A stretch of 22,174 nt of DNA, from NCBI GenBank assembly GCA_044508265.1, contig JBIQIB010000073.1, positions 1 through 22,174 on the forward strand. The letters are read 5' to 3'. The DNA comes from JAEZDP01 sp044508265. GTDB lineage: Bacteria; Acidobacteriota; Vicinamibacteria; Vicinamibacterales; Vicinamibacteraceae. Below, piece after piece: positions 6,933 through 14,529 of this stretch. Both the position numbers and the translations under genes were made by a program. A model generated the notes under the pieces. It saw nothing but the letters and a program-made list of their open reading frames with translations. It searched no databases and was not told the origin of the DNA. Each line of letters starts with the position of its first letter. Within the stretch, counting starts at the first letter, position 1.

Positions 6933-7832
6933 GTGAACGAGATGACGAGTGCGCTGCTGGCGCGTGTCTCCGCCGGCGAACCGCTCGCGAGCGAGCACCG
7001 GCAGTGGCTGCTCGAGACCCGCGATCTCGTGCGGCTGGGGATGGTCGCCAGCGAGGTCCGTCAGCGTGTCACCGGCGGCACCGGGACGTTCGTCCGCGTG
7101 GATGACGTGGCGCTTGCCGACGCCGCCACGACCGAGCCGGCCGGCGAGGCGGGAGAGGTGCGCATTTCGGGCGCGCCTGCGTTGCTGGACGAAGCCGTCG
7201 CCGCCGTGACGGCCCTGGGCGCACGCGCGGCAGCGCCCGTCACGGGGTTCGCCCTGCACGACCTGGCCGTCGCCGCGGGGCCGGCCCTGCGCGACTGGCT
7301 GATGCGCCTGCGTGAGAGCGGGCTGGCGGCGGTGGCCCAGGCGCGGCTCGATCGCCTGGACGAGGCGTGGCTCGAGGACGTCGCCGCGGCAGGACTCGTG
7401 GTGCAGAGCGTCGCGCCGGGGCATGCCGTCGGGGACGACGCCTGGGCGGCGCTGCTCGAGCAGGTCGCCGCGCTGCAGGCTCGCCACGACGTCTTCCAGG
7501 CGTTCCATCCCCTGCCGCTCGAGTCGTCGGTCACCGAGCCGAGCACCGGCTACGACGACATGCGCGCCGTGGCGACGGCGCGCGTGCTCCTGCCGTCGCT
7601 GCCGCGGCTGCAGGTGCACTGGGGGCGGGCCGGCGCGAAGCTGGCGCAGGCATGCCTGCTGTTCGGGGCGAGCGACGTGGACGGCGTGCCCGCGCGCGAT
7701 CCACTGCCGCACGGCCCGCGGCGGGCCATCCTCGAAGAGGTGCGCCGCAACATCGTCGCCGTGGGGCTGACGGCCGTCGAGCGTACCGCGCGCTTCGAGC
7801 CGCGGACGCTGGATGCGGGGGCGCCGGCGTGA
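6933..7832 (+). CDS. MqnE/MqnC-like protein lacking the Fe-S cysteines
   Basis: This 299-aa protein resembles the radical-SAM menaquinone enzymes MqnE and MqnC along most of its length but cannot bind the radical-SAM cluster. Start is GTG 6933, with AGGAG 7 nt upstream. Residues 8-55 follow the family N-terminus (RV-AGE-L, then helices, then TFVRVDD where MqnE has its strand before the CxxxCxxC). After that the cysteine motif is missing; the only cysteine is C241. The second half matches better: AFHPLP, then YDDMRAVATARVLLPSLPRL, a tryptophan (W230), KLAQACLLFGASDVDG (236-251) and a C-terminal tail ending AVERTARFEP, as in MqnE. The PGGGAE substrate motif is also gone. It is about 70 residues shorter than MqnE. 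Its stop overlaps mqnA by GTGA. A structural partner of MqnA or of a true MqnE elsewhere is possible. The relationship is read by eye. Confidence 0.72.
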   Translation: MNEMTSALLARVSAGEPLASEHRQWLLETRDLVRLGMVASEVRQRVTGGTGTFVRVDDVALADAATTEPAGEAGEVRISGAPALLDEAVAAVTALGARAAAPVTGFALHDLAVAAGPALRDWLMRLRESGLAAVAQARLDRLDEAWLEDVAAAGLVVQSVAPGHAVGDDAWAALLEQVAALQARHDVFQAFHPLPLESSVTEPSTGYDDMRAVATARVLLPSLPRLQVHWGRAGAKLAQACLLFGASDVDGVPARDPLPHGPRRAILEEVRRNIVAVGLTAVERTARFEPRTLDAGAPA

Positions 7833-8641
7833 TCAGGATCGGCGCCGTCGAGTTCCTGAACGCACGGCCGCTGGCCTGGGGCCTCAAGCACGCGGAGTGG
7901 TGCGACGTGCGGTTCGACGTGCCCTCGGAATGCGCCCGCCTGCTCCACGGCGGACACATCGACGTGGGCCTCGTGCCGGCCATCGAGCTGCTGCGCGGCG
8001 ACGCGCCCTTCGAGGTCGTGCCCGGTCTGGCCATCGCGTGCCGCGGTCCCGTCGCCTCCGTCGCCCTGTTCTCGCGGCGGCCGGTGTCGGCCATCCGCAC
8101 CATCGCGCTCGACACGAGCTCGCGCTCGTCGGCTGGCCTGCTGCGCATCCTCTGCGCGCGGCACTTCGGGATCACGCCGACCTTCGTGGACCAGCCGCCG
8201 GACCTGGAAGCGATGCTCGCGAACGCCGACGCGGCGCTGCTCATCGGCGACCCGGCCCTCGACGCGTCATGGCGCGAGCTGGACGCCGACAAGATCGATC
8301 TGGGAGAGGCGTGGCTCGCGATGACCGGCCTGCCGTTCGTCTTCGCGGTCTGGGCGGCGCGGCCGGGCAGCCTCACCGGGCAGGTCGTCACGGGGCTGCA
8401 CGAGGCGTACGCAAGCGGCCGCGACGCGATCGACCTCATCGCGCGCGAGTACGCGGGCGGCGATCGCGACCGCGAGGCCGCGGCGGCGCACTACCTCCGC
8501 GAGCATATCCGCTACGATCTGGACGGGGACGCGCAGCAGGGCCTGACGCGTTACCTCGCGCTGGCCGTCGAGCTCGGTCTCGCGCCGGCGCGCACTTTCG
8601 CCATCGGCGACGCCGTCGTGGCCGCGGGCGCCAGAAGCTGA
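7829..8641 (+). CDS. mqnA: Chorismate dehydratase MqnA
   Basis: MqnA removes water from chorismate to give 3-[(1-carboxyvinyl)oxy]benzoate, the first step of the futalosine menaquinone pathway. The product is 270 aa from GTG 7829, which overlaps the preceding stop by 4 nt. Family features are the opening RIGAVEFLNARPL, a DVGLVPAIEL strand, and ALDTSSRSSAGLLRIL, which lines the active site in this periplasmic-binding-protein-like fold. PFVFAVWAAR follows in the second lobe. The enzyme is cytoplasmic and has no signal peptide. The in-frame upstream extension is a shadow of the previous gene. mqnC follows after 4 nt, which supports the assignment. Confidence 0.93.
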   Translation: MIRIGAVEFLNARPLAWGLKHAEWCDVRFDVPSECARLLHGGHIDVGLVPAIELLRGDAPFEVVPGLAIACRGPVASVALFSRRPVSAIRTIALDTSSRSSAGLLRILCARHFGITPTFVDQPPDLEAMLANADAALLIGDPALDASWRELDADKIDLGEAWLAMTGLPFVFAVWAARPGSLTGQVVTGLHEAYASGRDAIDLIAREYAGGDRDREAAAAHYLREHIRYDLDGDAQQGLTRYLALAVELGLAPARTFAIGDAVVAAGARS

Positions 8642-8645
8642 CGTC

Positions 8646-9875
8646 ATGGAACAGAACCCGGTGATTGCCTCGCTTGCCGATCGCGTCCGCGCGGGCGGGC
8701 GCCTCTCGGCCGCCGACGCCCTCGTGCTCTACGAGCAGGCTCCGACATGGCTGCTCGGCGAGCTGGCCGACGGCGTGCGTGCCCGCCGGCATCCCGAGCG
8801 CGTCGTCACCTACATCATCGATCGCAACGTCAACTACACGAACGTGTGCGTTGCGCGCTGCAACTTCTGCGCGTTCTACCGGCAGGTGGGCAGCGACGAA
8901 GGGTACGTGCTGTCGCACGAGGAGGTCTTCCGGAAGATCGACGAGACGATCGAGGTGGGCGGCGTGCAGCTGCTGCTGCAGGGCGGGCACAATCCCGACC
9001 TGCCGCTGCGCTGGTACGTCGACCTCTTCACCGCGATCAAGGCGCGCTACCCGGACTTCAAGCTCCATGCCCTGTCACCGCCCGAGGTGATCCACATCAG
9101 CCGCACGTCGCGCCTGCCCACAGCGGAGGTGATTGCGCAGCTGGTGGACGCGGGCCTGGACAGCATCCCCGGCGGCGGCGCCGAGATCCTGGTGGACCGC
9201 GTGCGGCGCCTCCTCAACTGCTACAACAAGGCCACGGCCGACGAGTGGCTCACGGTGATGGGGGAGGCTCACCGCGCCGGGCTGCGCACCACCGCGACCA
9301 TGATGTACGGCAGCGTCGAGACGCCTGCCGAGCGCATCGAGCACATGGTGCGGCTGCGCGAGTTGCAGGACGAGACGGGCGGCTTCACCGCCTTCATCAC
9401 CTGGAGCTACCAGCCCGATCACACGGAGCTCGACGGCATCGAGCTGACGGGCGCCGAGTACCTCAGGACGCTCGCCATCGCGCGCCTCGTGCTCGACAAC
9501 TTCGACAACCTGCAGGCGTCATGGGTGACGCAGGGCGGGAAAGTCGGTCAGCTCAGCCTCGGCTTCGGCGCCAACGACATGGGCAGCGTGATGATCGAGG
9601 AGAACGTCGTGCGTGCGGCGGGGGCGAGCTACTGCATGGACGAAGTGGAGATCGTCCGCAATATCGAGAACGCCGGCTTCGTCGCGAAGCGGCGCAACAT
9701 GCACTACGAAGTCCTTGGCGACCCTGTGTTCCGCGAGCGGGCCGTGCCTCGTCGCCTCAGTCTTGATGTCGCAAAGCGAGACGGCGACGTCCTGATGCCC
9801 GCGGAGCTGGCGGCCTATGAGGCCCGCAGCCGCGCAGGGCGCCTCGCCCGCCAGCAGGGGCAGGGCTCCTCCTGA
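8646..9875 (+). CDS. mqnC: Cyclic dehypoxanthinyl futalosine synthase MqnC (radical SAM)
   Basis: MqnC is a radical-SAM enzyme that cyclises dehypoxanthine futalosine in the futalosine menaquinone pathway. The product is 409 aa. The [4Fe-4S]-binding CxxxCxxC is C68, C72 and C75 in NVCVARCNFCAF. Other family marks are LLQGGHNPDL, HALSPPE, IPGGGAEI, TTATMMYG, a WSYQPDHTEL segment, SWVTQGGK and FGANDMGSVMIEENVV. The last two favour MqnC over MqnE, which has a different C-terminal segment (FGADDLDG type). The start ATG 8646 lies 4 nt after mqnA with no clear Shine-Dalgarno, so coupling to mqnA is likely. The C-terminal 30 residues are variable and polar. Confidence 0.94.
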   Translation: MEQNPVIASLADRVRAGGRLSAADALVLYEQAPTWLLGELADGVRARRHPERVVTYIIDRNVNYTNVCVARCNFCAFYRQVGSDEGYVLSHEEVFRKIDETIEVGGVQLLLQGGHNPDLPLRWYVDLFTAIKARYPDFKLHALSPPEVIHISRTSRLPTAEVIAQLVDAGLDSIPGGGAEILVDRVRRLLNCYNKATADEWLTVMGEAHRAGLRTTATMMYGSVETPAERIEHMVRLRELQDETGGFTAFITWSYQPDHTELDGIELTGAEYLRTLAIARLVLDNFDNLQASWVTQGGKVGQLSLGFGANDMGSVMIEENVVRAAGASYCMDEVEIVRNIENAGFVAKRRNMHYEVLGDPVFRERAVPRRLSLDVAKRDGDVLMPAELAAYEARSRAGRLARQQGQGSS

Positions 9876-9886
9876 CGAGAGCCGCC

Positions 9887-11170
9887 ATGGTCACGCGCGT
9901 GCACGCCGCCTGCCTCCTCCCGATGAACGCGCCGCCGACGCTCCACGGATGGCTCGACGTCTCGGGCGACCGGATCGTCGCCATGGGCGGTGGCCCCGGC
10001 CCGGGCCCTGACGCCGGCCCCGGCAGCGACACGCACGCTGCGGCTGACGGACGCGCGCTCGACCTCGGGCACGCCGTCGTGCTGCCCGGTCTCGTCAACG
10101 CGCACACGCACCTCGAGCTGTCGCACCTGCGCGGCCGCGTCGCACCCGCACCGTCGTTCATCGACTGGGTGCAGGAGATGCTCGCCGTCCGCGCGTCGGA
10201 GCCCGCGGCCCCGCCGGAGGTCGGCTCGCGCGCCATCGACGAGGCCGTCGCCTCGGGGACGGCCGCGATTGCCGACATCGGCAACACCCGCGCCGCCGTC
10301 GGGCCGCTGGCCGGCGCACGCGTGTCGGCATGGCACTTCGACGAGCGGCTCGGCTTTCGTTCGGGCACCGGGCGCGACGTCGCCCGGGAGGCATGGCGCG
10401 CGGCTGACGCGGCGGCAGCGGGACACGGACGGGAGGGCCTGCACCTCGGCGTCGCGCCCCACGCGCCGTACTCGACGGCGCCCGACCTGATGCGCGGCAT
10501 CGTCGAGGCACTCGACGAGGACGGCGGCCGCCGTTCGTCGCTTCACGTCGCGGAATCGCCAGAGGAGCTGCAGCTCCTGGCGGACGGCACGGGACCGTGG
10601 CGCGCGATCCTCGAGCGCCTGGGCGTGTGGGATGCGGCATGGACGCCGCCCGGCACGTCCACCGTCGGCTACCTGGCAGGCCTGGGCGTGCTGCATCCCC
10701 GCCTGCTCATCGTGCACGGCACGCAGTGCTCGCGCGACGACCTCGACATGCTCGCGCGCGCGGGCTGCACGCTCGTGCTGTGTGCCCGCAGCAACGCCTG
10801 GGTCGGTGTCGGCACCCCTCCGGTCGCCGAGGCCCTGGCCGCCGGCGTCCGCGTCGCCGTCGGGACCGACAGCCTTGCGAGCGTCAGCGACCTCGACATG
10901 TTTCAGGAGCTCGCCGCGCTGCGTCGCCTCGCGCCCGCGGTGCCGTCGCTGACGCTGCTGCAGTCGGCGACCCTGCGCGGCGCGGAAGCCCTCGGCTTCG
11001 ACGACCTCGGCGCCCTCGGGGCCGGACGCTCGTCCCGCGCGCTCGTGGTGGATCTGCCAGACGACGTGCGCGACGTCGCGGGGGCGGCCGACTGGCTCGT
11101 GAGCGGGGCGCCGTCCGCCGCCCGGCTGCGCTGGCTCGACGAGTGCGTCGCCCGGCAGGAGGCTGCATGA
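9887..11170 (+). CDS. mqnX: Amidohydrolase, probable aminodeoxyfutalosine deaminase
   Basis: This 427-aa metal-dependent amidohydrolase is of the deaminase type. Metal and active-site residues are visible in order: HTHLE (H73, H75, E77), HAPYS about residue 194, HVAES (H220, E223), VHG (H277) and GTDS (D328). A short N-terminal beta-sandwich strand region precedes the barrel (LDVSGDRIVAMG). Deamination of aminodeoxyfutalosine to futalosine is inferred from its position between mqnC and the prenyltransferase gene and from the subgroup's HTHLE and HVAES motifs. The same subgroup includes guanine, S-adenosylhomocysteine and related deaminases, so the exact substrate needs biochemistry. It starts 11 nt after mqnC and its stop overlaps the next gene by ATGA. 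A glycine/proline/alanine-rich loop at about residues 34-50 is low complexity. Confidence 0.82.
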   Translation: MVTRVHAACLLPMNAPPTLHGWLDVSGDRIVAMGGGPGPGPDAGPGSDTHAAADGRALDLGHAVVLPGLVNAHTHLELSHLRGRVAPAPSFIDWVQEMLAVRASEPAAPPEVGSRAIDEAVASGTAAIADIGNTRAAVGPLAGARVSAWHFDERLGFRSGTGRDVAREAWRAADAAAAGHGREGLHLGVAPHAPYSTAPDLMRGIVEALDEDGGRRSSLHVAESPEELQLLADGTGPWRAILERLGVWDAAWTPPGTSTVGYLAGLGVLHPRLLIVHGTQCSRDDLDMLARAGCTLVLCARSNAWVGVGTPPVAEALAAGVRVAVGTDSLASVSDLDMFQELAALRRLAPAVPSLTLLQSATLRGAEALGFDDLGALGAGRSSRALVVDLPDDVRDVAGAADWLVSGAPSAARLRWLDECVARQEAA

Positions 11171-12027
11171 GCGTGCTCGAGCGGCTCGCGACGTACCTCG
11201 CGTTCGTGCGCATCAGCCACTCGCTCTTCGCCCTGCCGTTCGCCCTCGTCGGCGCGGTGCTGGCGGCGCGCACGGTGCCGCTGACGTGGACGCGCGTCGC
11301 GTGGATCGTCGTGGCCATGGTGGGCGCGCGCAGCGCGGCGATGGCCTTCAACCGCATCGTGGACGCGCGCTTCGACGCCCTCAACCCGCGTACGGCCCAG
11401 CGCGAGCTGCCGCGCGGGGCGATGTCCCCCCGAGAAGCATGGCTCTTCCTCGCCGTGTCCGTGGCGGTGTTCGTGTACGCGTCGTTCGCGCTGAGCGCGC
11501 TGTGCGGCTGGCTGTCGCCGCTCGCGCTCGCGATCGTGTTCTGGTACTCGCTGGCGAAGCGGTACACCTGGGCCACGCAGGCGTTCCTCGGCCTCGCCAT
11601 GGCCGTGGCGCCGGTCGGCGGATGGCTCGCGGCAGGCGGCGGCGCCTCATGGGAGCCCGTGCTGCTGGCGGTGGCCATCGGCACCTGGGTGGGCGGCTTC
11701 GACATCCTCTACGCCTGCCAGGACCTTGCCTTCGATCGGGCGCACGGGTTGCGCTCCGTGCCCGTGAGGTTCGGCGTCCGGCGGTCGCTGCTGTTCTCGC
11801 GCGTGCTGCACGGGGTCACCATCGGCAGCCTCGCCGTGCTCGGCGTCGTCGCCGGCCTCGGCGCCGTGTACCACGCCGGTGTCGGCCTGGTGGCGCTGCT
11901 GTTGCTGTACGAACAGTCGCTCGTCTCCGAGGACGACCTGTCCCAGGTGAAACGGGCGTTCGACCTCAACGGGTGGGTCGGGATTCTCTACCTCGCGACG
12001 ACCGGATTGAGTGTGTATGTGCGCTGA
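11167..12027 (+). CDS. mqnP: UbiA-family prenyltransferase, MqnP-like
   Basis: This is a 286-aa integral inner-membrane prenyltransferase. ATG 11167 overlaps the amidohydrolase stop (ATGA). Both aspartate-rich motifs for Mg-prenyl-diphosphate are present: NRIVDARFD (N62, D66, D70) and CQDLAFD (D186, D190), along with YSLAKRYTWATQ in the cytoplasmic loop and seven or eight hydrophobic helices. By context it should prenylate the naphthoate product of the futalosine pathway (MqnP), ahead of decarboxylation and methylation by its neighbours. A 4-hydroxybenzoate prenyltransferase (UbiA) is the alternative by sequence alone, but no ubiquinone gene specific to that path is nearby. ubiX overlaps its 3' end. 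Confidence 0.87.
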   Translation: MSVLERLATYLAFVRISHSLFALPFALVGAVLAARTVPLTWTRVAWIVVAMVGARSAAMAFNRIVDARFDALNPRTAQRELPRGAMSPREAWLFLAVSVAVFVYASFALSALCGWLSPLALAIVFWYSLAKRYTWATQAFLGLAMAVAPVGGWLAAGGGASWEPVLLAVAIGTWVGGFDILYACQDLAFDRAHGLRSVPVRFGVRRSLLFSRVLHGVTIGSLAVLGVVAGLGAVYHAGVGLVALLLLYEQSLVSEDDLSQVKRAFDLNGWVGILYLATTGLSVYVR

Positions 12028-12649
12028 CACGTCACGGCGCATCGTGCTGGCCATCACGGGCGCCAGCGGTGCCCTCTATGCGGTGCGCACGCTCGCTGCG
12101 CTGCTTGCCGCGGGGCAGACGGTGGACGTGATCGCGAGCGAGTACGGCCGGCGCCTGCTCGTCGAGGAGATCGGGCCTGACGCCAGGCTCGACAGGCTGC
12201 AGGACCTGCTCGAGTCGAAGTATGGCCAGGACGTACGCCGCGGCCGGTGGACGGCCTACAGCAACAGGGACCTCGGCGCGCGGATTGCCAGCGGCAGCCG
12301 CGGGGCCGACGCCATGGTGGTCGTCCCGTGTTCGATGAAGACGCTGGCCGCCATCGCACACGGCCTGTCGCGCTCGCTCGTCGAGCGTGCCGCCGACGTG
12401 ATGCTCAAGGAACGGCGTCCGCTCATCGTCGTGCCGCGCGAGACGCCGCTCAGCCTGCCGCAGCTCAGGAACATGGTCGCATGCGCCGAGGCGGGGGCGA
12501 TCGTCGTGCCGGCGATGCCCGGCTTCTATCAGCAGCCCCGGACGATCGACGACCTGGCCGACTTCATGGCGGGACGCATCCTGTCGCTGCTGCACATCCC
12601 TCACTCGCTCTACCCGGTCTGGGATCCGGACGGGGCACCGGAGCCATGA
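12017..12649 (+). CDS. ubiX: Flavin prenyltransferase UbiX
   Basis: UbiX makes prenylated FMN, the cofactor of UbiD-type decarboxylases. In the futalosine pathway that decarboxylase is MqnL/MqnM. The product is 210 aa from ATG 12017; GTG 12011 would add two residues. The start overlaps the prenyltransferase gene by 11 nt. Family marks are ITGASGALYA near the N-terminus (FMN phosphate), VVPCSMKTLAAIAHG in the centre, PRETPLS, and the RNMVACAEAGAIVVPAMPGFY segment, then SLLHI near the end. No UbiD-like partner is in the window. The stop overlaps menG by ATGA. Confidence 0.93.
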   Translation: MCADTSRRIVLAITGASGALYAVRTLAALLAAGQTVDVIASEYGRRLLVEEIGPDARLDRLQDLLESKYGQDVRRGRWTAYSNRDLGARIASGSRGADAMVVVPCSMKTLAAIAHGLSRSLVERAADVMLKERRPLIVVPRETPLSLPQLRNMVACAEAGAIVVPAMPGFYQQPRTIDDLADFMAGRILSLLHIPHSLYPVWDPDGAPEP

Positions 12650-13389
12650 CGACAACGGCCAGCAGCTACGGCGGCCTCTCGCCGTCCACCGACAAACAGC
12701 CGGCGAAGATCGCCGGGATGTTCGACGCCATCGCACAGCGGTACGACCTGCTCAACCACGTGTTGAGCGGCGGCCTCGATCTCTACTGGCGATGGCGGGC
12801 CGTGCGGCAGCTGGGGCTCACCGGTCGCGGCACGGTACTCGACCTGTGCACCGGCACCTGTGACGTGGCGCGCGCGATCGTGTCGCGCCGGCGCGCCGAG
12901 CGCGTGGTCGGCGTCGACTTCTCGGCCGAGATGCTGCGGGTGGGGCAGGACAAGCTGCGGCAGGAAGACCGCCTGCGTGCGATCCCGCTCGTGCGCGGCG
13001 ACGCCACCACGGTGCCGCTGGCCGACGGCAGCGTGGAAGCCGTCACGATCGCGTTCGGCATCCGCAACGTGCAGGATCCGCGGCGGACGCTGCGGGAAGT
13101 CGCGCGCGTCCTCCGGCCCGGCGGGCGGCTGGCCATCCTGGAATTCTCGACGCCGCAGATGCCGGTCGTGCGGCAGGTGTACCTGTGGTACTTCCGGCAC
13201 GTGCTGCCGCGCATCGGACGGCTCGTCTCGCGGCACGGCGAGGCCTACGCGTACCTGCCCGCGTCGGTGGATGGCTTCTCGGCGCCTGACGACTTCGTGG
13301 CCCAGCTGCAGGAGGCCGGGCTGGCGGGCGCGCGGGCCGTCCCTTTGACGCTCGGCGTCGTCTACCTCTACGTGGCACAGCGGCCGTAA
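12646..13389 (+). CDS. menG: Demethylmenaquinone methyltransferase MenG/UbiE
   Basis: MenG/UbiE C-methylates demethylmenaquinone with S-adenosylmethionine in the last step of menaquinone synthesis. The product is 247 aa from ATG 12646, overlapping the ubiX stop. Marks are MFDAIAQRYDLLNHVLSGG (residues 25-43), the SAM-binding motif DLCTGTCDVA (66-75), the family FGIRNVQD (137-144) and the post-II RVLRPGGRLAILEFS. A longer in-frame extension to 12247 overlaps ubiX throughout and is not real. Since the operon is of the futalosine type, menaquinone rather than ubiquinone is the likely substrate. Confidence 0.93.
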   Translation: MTTTASSYGGLSPSTDKQPAKIAGMFDAIAQRYDLLNHVLSGGLDLYWRWRAVRQLGLTGRGTVLDLCTGTCDVARAIVSRRRAERVVGVDFSAEMLRVGQDKLRQEDRLRAIPLVRGDATTVPLADGSVEAVTIAFGIRNVQDPRRTLREVARVLRPGGRLAILEFSTPQMPVVRQVYLWYFRHVLPRIGRLVSRHGEAYAYLPASVDGFSAPDDFVAQLQEAGLAGARAVPLTLGVVYLYVAQRP

Positions 13390-13406
13390 GGGGCGCTGGC
13401 TGCCGT

Positions 13407-13422
13407 CCCGCCGCCCGGCGGG
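13407..13422. terminator. Short GC hairpin after menG, weak terminator candidate
   Basis: CCCGCCG (13407-13413) and CGGCGGG (13416-13422) are perfect inverted repeats with a 2-nt loop, or a 5-bp stem with a 6-nt loop. No T-run follows. It sits between the end of the menaquinone block and a -10-like box, which would suit an operon boundary. Such inverted repeats are expected by chance in this composition. Confidence 0.25.
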
Positions 13423-13432
13423 GGCCGCCGCC

Positions 13433-13438
13433 TATACT
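13433..13438 (+). promoter_or_regulatory. -10-like box TATACT before the tonB-like gene
   Basis: TATACT matches five of six bases of the sigma-70 -10 and sits in a GC-rich 63-base gap, one of the few gaps between genes here. No acceptable -35 lies 16-18 bp upstream. Transcription would start near 13445, only about 8 nt before ATG 13453, so either the message is almost leaderless or the true start is ATG 13507. The same CTATACT heptamer precedes the yceD operon. Confidence 0.4.
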
Positions 13439-13452
13439 GAACACGACCGCTG

Positions 13453-14523
13453 ATGTTGATCAACCTCGACGAGCGCCGTCCAGAGCCGCCATCCATCGAC
13501 ACCCCGATGTCGCGCCGGGAAGGCGTGATCCTGTCGATGTTCCTGCATGCGGTCGCGGTCGTGGCGCTGCTGGTCGCGCCGCAGCTGCCGTTCGTGCAAC
13601 GGTGGCAGCAGGAAGCCGAGCAGGCGCGGCAGGAAGCGCTCAGAGAGGCGCTCGAGCTGCAGCAGCAACAGCCCCAGGATCAGCCCCGTTTCGTCTTCGT
13701 CCAGCCGAGGCTGGACATGAGCACGGGGACGCCCAGCGAACGCGCCCCGCTGGCCGACATCGACCGCAGCGCCCGCTCGACCGAGCCGCGTCCTGACGCG
13801 ACCAACCCGCAGCCGTTCTCGGAAGGCAACTCGCTCGAGTTCGTCGAGCGCACCGAGGCCCGCGAGCTGGCGAAGGGCAGGGGACCCGCCCCGGAGCCCT
13901 CGGACAGCCGTGCCGCGGAGGACGCCGCCGCACGCGCCCTGGCCGAGGCGGCGCAGGCGCAGGCCAATGCCGCCGCGGCCGCGCCGGCACCTGCGGAGGG
14001 CGGCCTCGAGATGCGCGAGCGCGACACCGCCGTGCTGCCGCGGGGCACGCAGGGCACCGTCGCGCCGCCCGCGCGCACCGGAACCGCGGCCGCCGCGCGA
14101 CCTCCGGGCGGCGCCCTCGGCGAGGCGCTTCGCAACCTCGAGAAGTACGTGCAGGACGAGGCGCTGAACAATCAGGGGGGCGGCAACTCGCCGTTCGGTC
14201 CCTACATCCAGTTCGATACCAAGGGCGTCGAGTTCGGGCCGTGGATCCGCCGCTTCATCGCGCAGATCAAGCGCAACTGGCTGATCCCCGAAGCCGCGAT
14301 GCTGCTCAAGGGCCACGTCGCCATCACCTTCAACGTGCACAAGGACGGCCGCATCACCGACATCGCCGTGCTGAAGCCGTCGGGCGTCGACGCGTTCGAC
14401 CGCGCCGCGGCGAACTCGCTCGCCTGGTCCAACCCCACGCAGCCGCTGCCGCCGGAGTACCCGTCACCCACGGCCTTCTTCACGGTGACGTTCTTCTACA
14501 ACGAGCAGCCGCCGTCCCAGTAG
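13453..14523 (+). CDS. TonB-like energy transducer with C-terminal TonB domain
   Basis: This 356-aa protein has the TonB/TolA layout. There is a short cytoplasmic N-terminus, one transmembrane anchor (about residues 24-46), a glutamine/glutamate-rich helix (50-78), and a long alanine/proline-rich periplasmic spacer. A C-terminal TonB domain (about 258-350) contains FGPWIRRFIAQIKRNW, then HVAITFNVHKDGRITDIAV and a closing AFFTVTFFYNE. TonB proteins carry proton-motive energy from ExbB-ExbD to outer-membrane receptors. Neither ExbB/D nor a receptor gene is in the window, so the partner is unknown; a TolA-like role is possible. ATG 13453 is used; ATG 13507 would give a shorter cytoplasmic tail and a normal leader if the -10 at 13433 is real. 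miaA begins 6 nt downstream. Confidence 0.8.
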   Translation: MLINLDERRPEPPSIDTPMSRREGVILSMFLHAVAVVALLVAPQLPFVQRWQQEAEQARQEALREALELQQQQPQDQPRFVFVQPRLDMSTGTPSERAPLADIDRSARSTEPRPDATNPQPFSEGNSLEFVERTEARELAKGRGPAPEPSDSRAAEDAAARALAEAAQAQANAAAAAPAPAEGGLEMRERDTAVLPRGTQGTVAPPARTGTAAAARPPGGALGEALRNLEKYVQDEALNNQGGGNSPFGPYIQFDTKGVEFGPWIRRFIAQIKRNWLIPEAAMLLKGHVAITFNVHKDGRITDIAVLKPSGVDAFDRAAANSLAWSNPTQPLPPEYPSPTAFFTVTFFYNEQPPSQ

Positions 14524-14529
14524 CGCGCC

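Noticed and set aside
7367..7828. N-terminal extension of MqnA
   Set aside because: This is the shadow frame of the upstream MqnE-like gene. MqnA homology begins at GTG 7829.
6933..7832. The MqnE-like gene as a frameshifted normal MqnE
   Set aside because: I looked at the other plus-strand frames and found no CxxxCxxC or missing family segment there. The frame is uninterrupted and coupled to mqnA.
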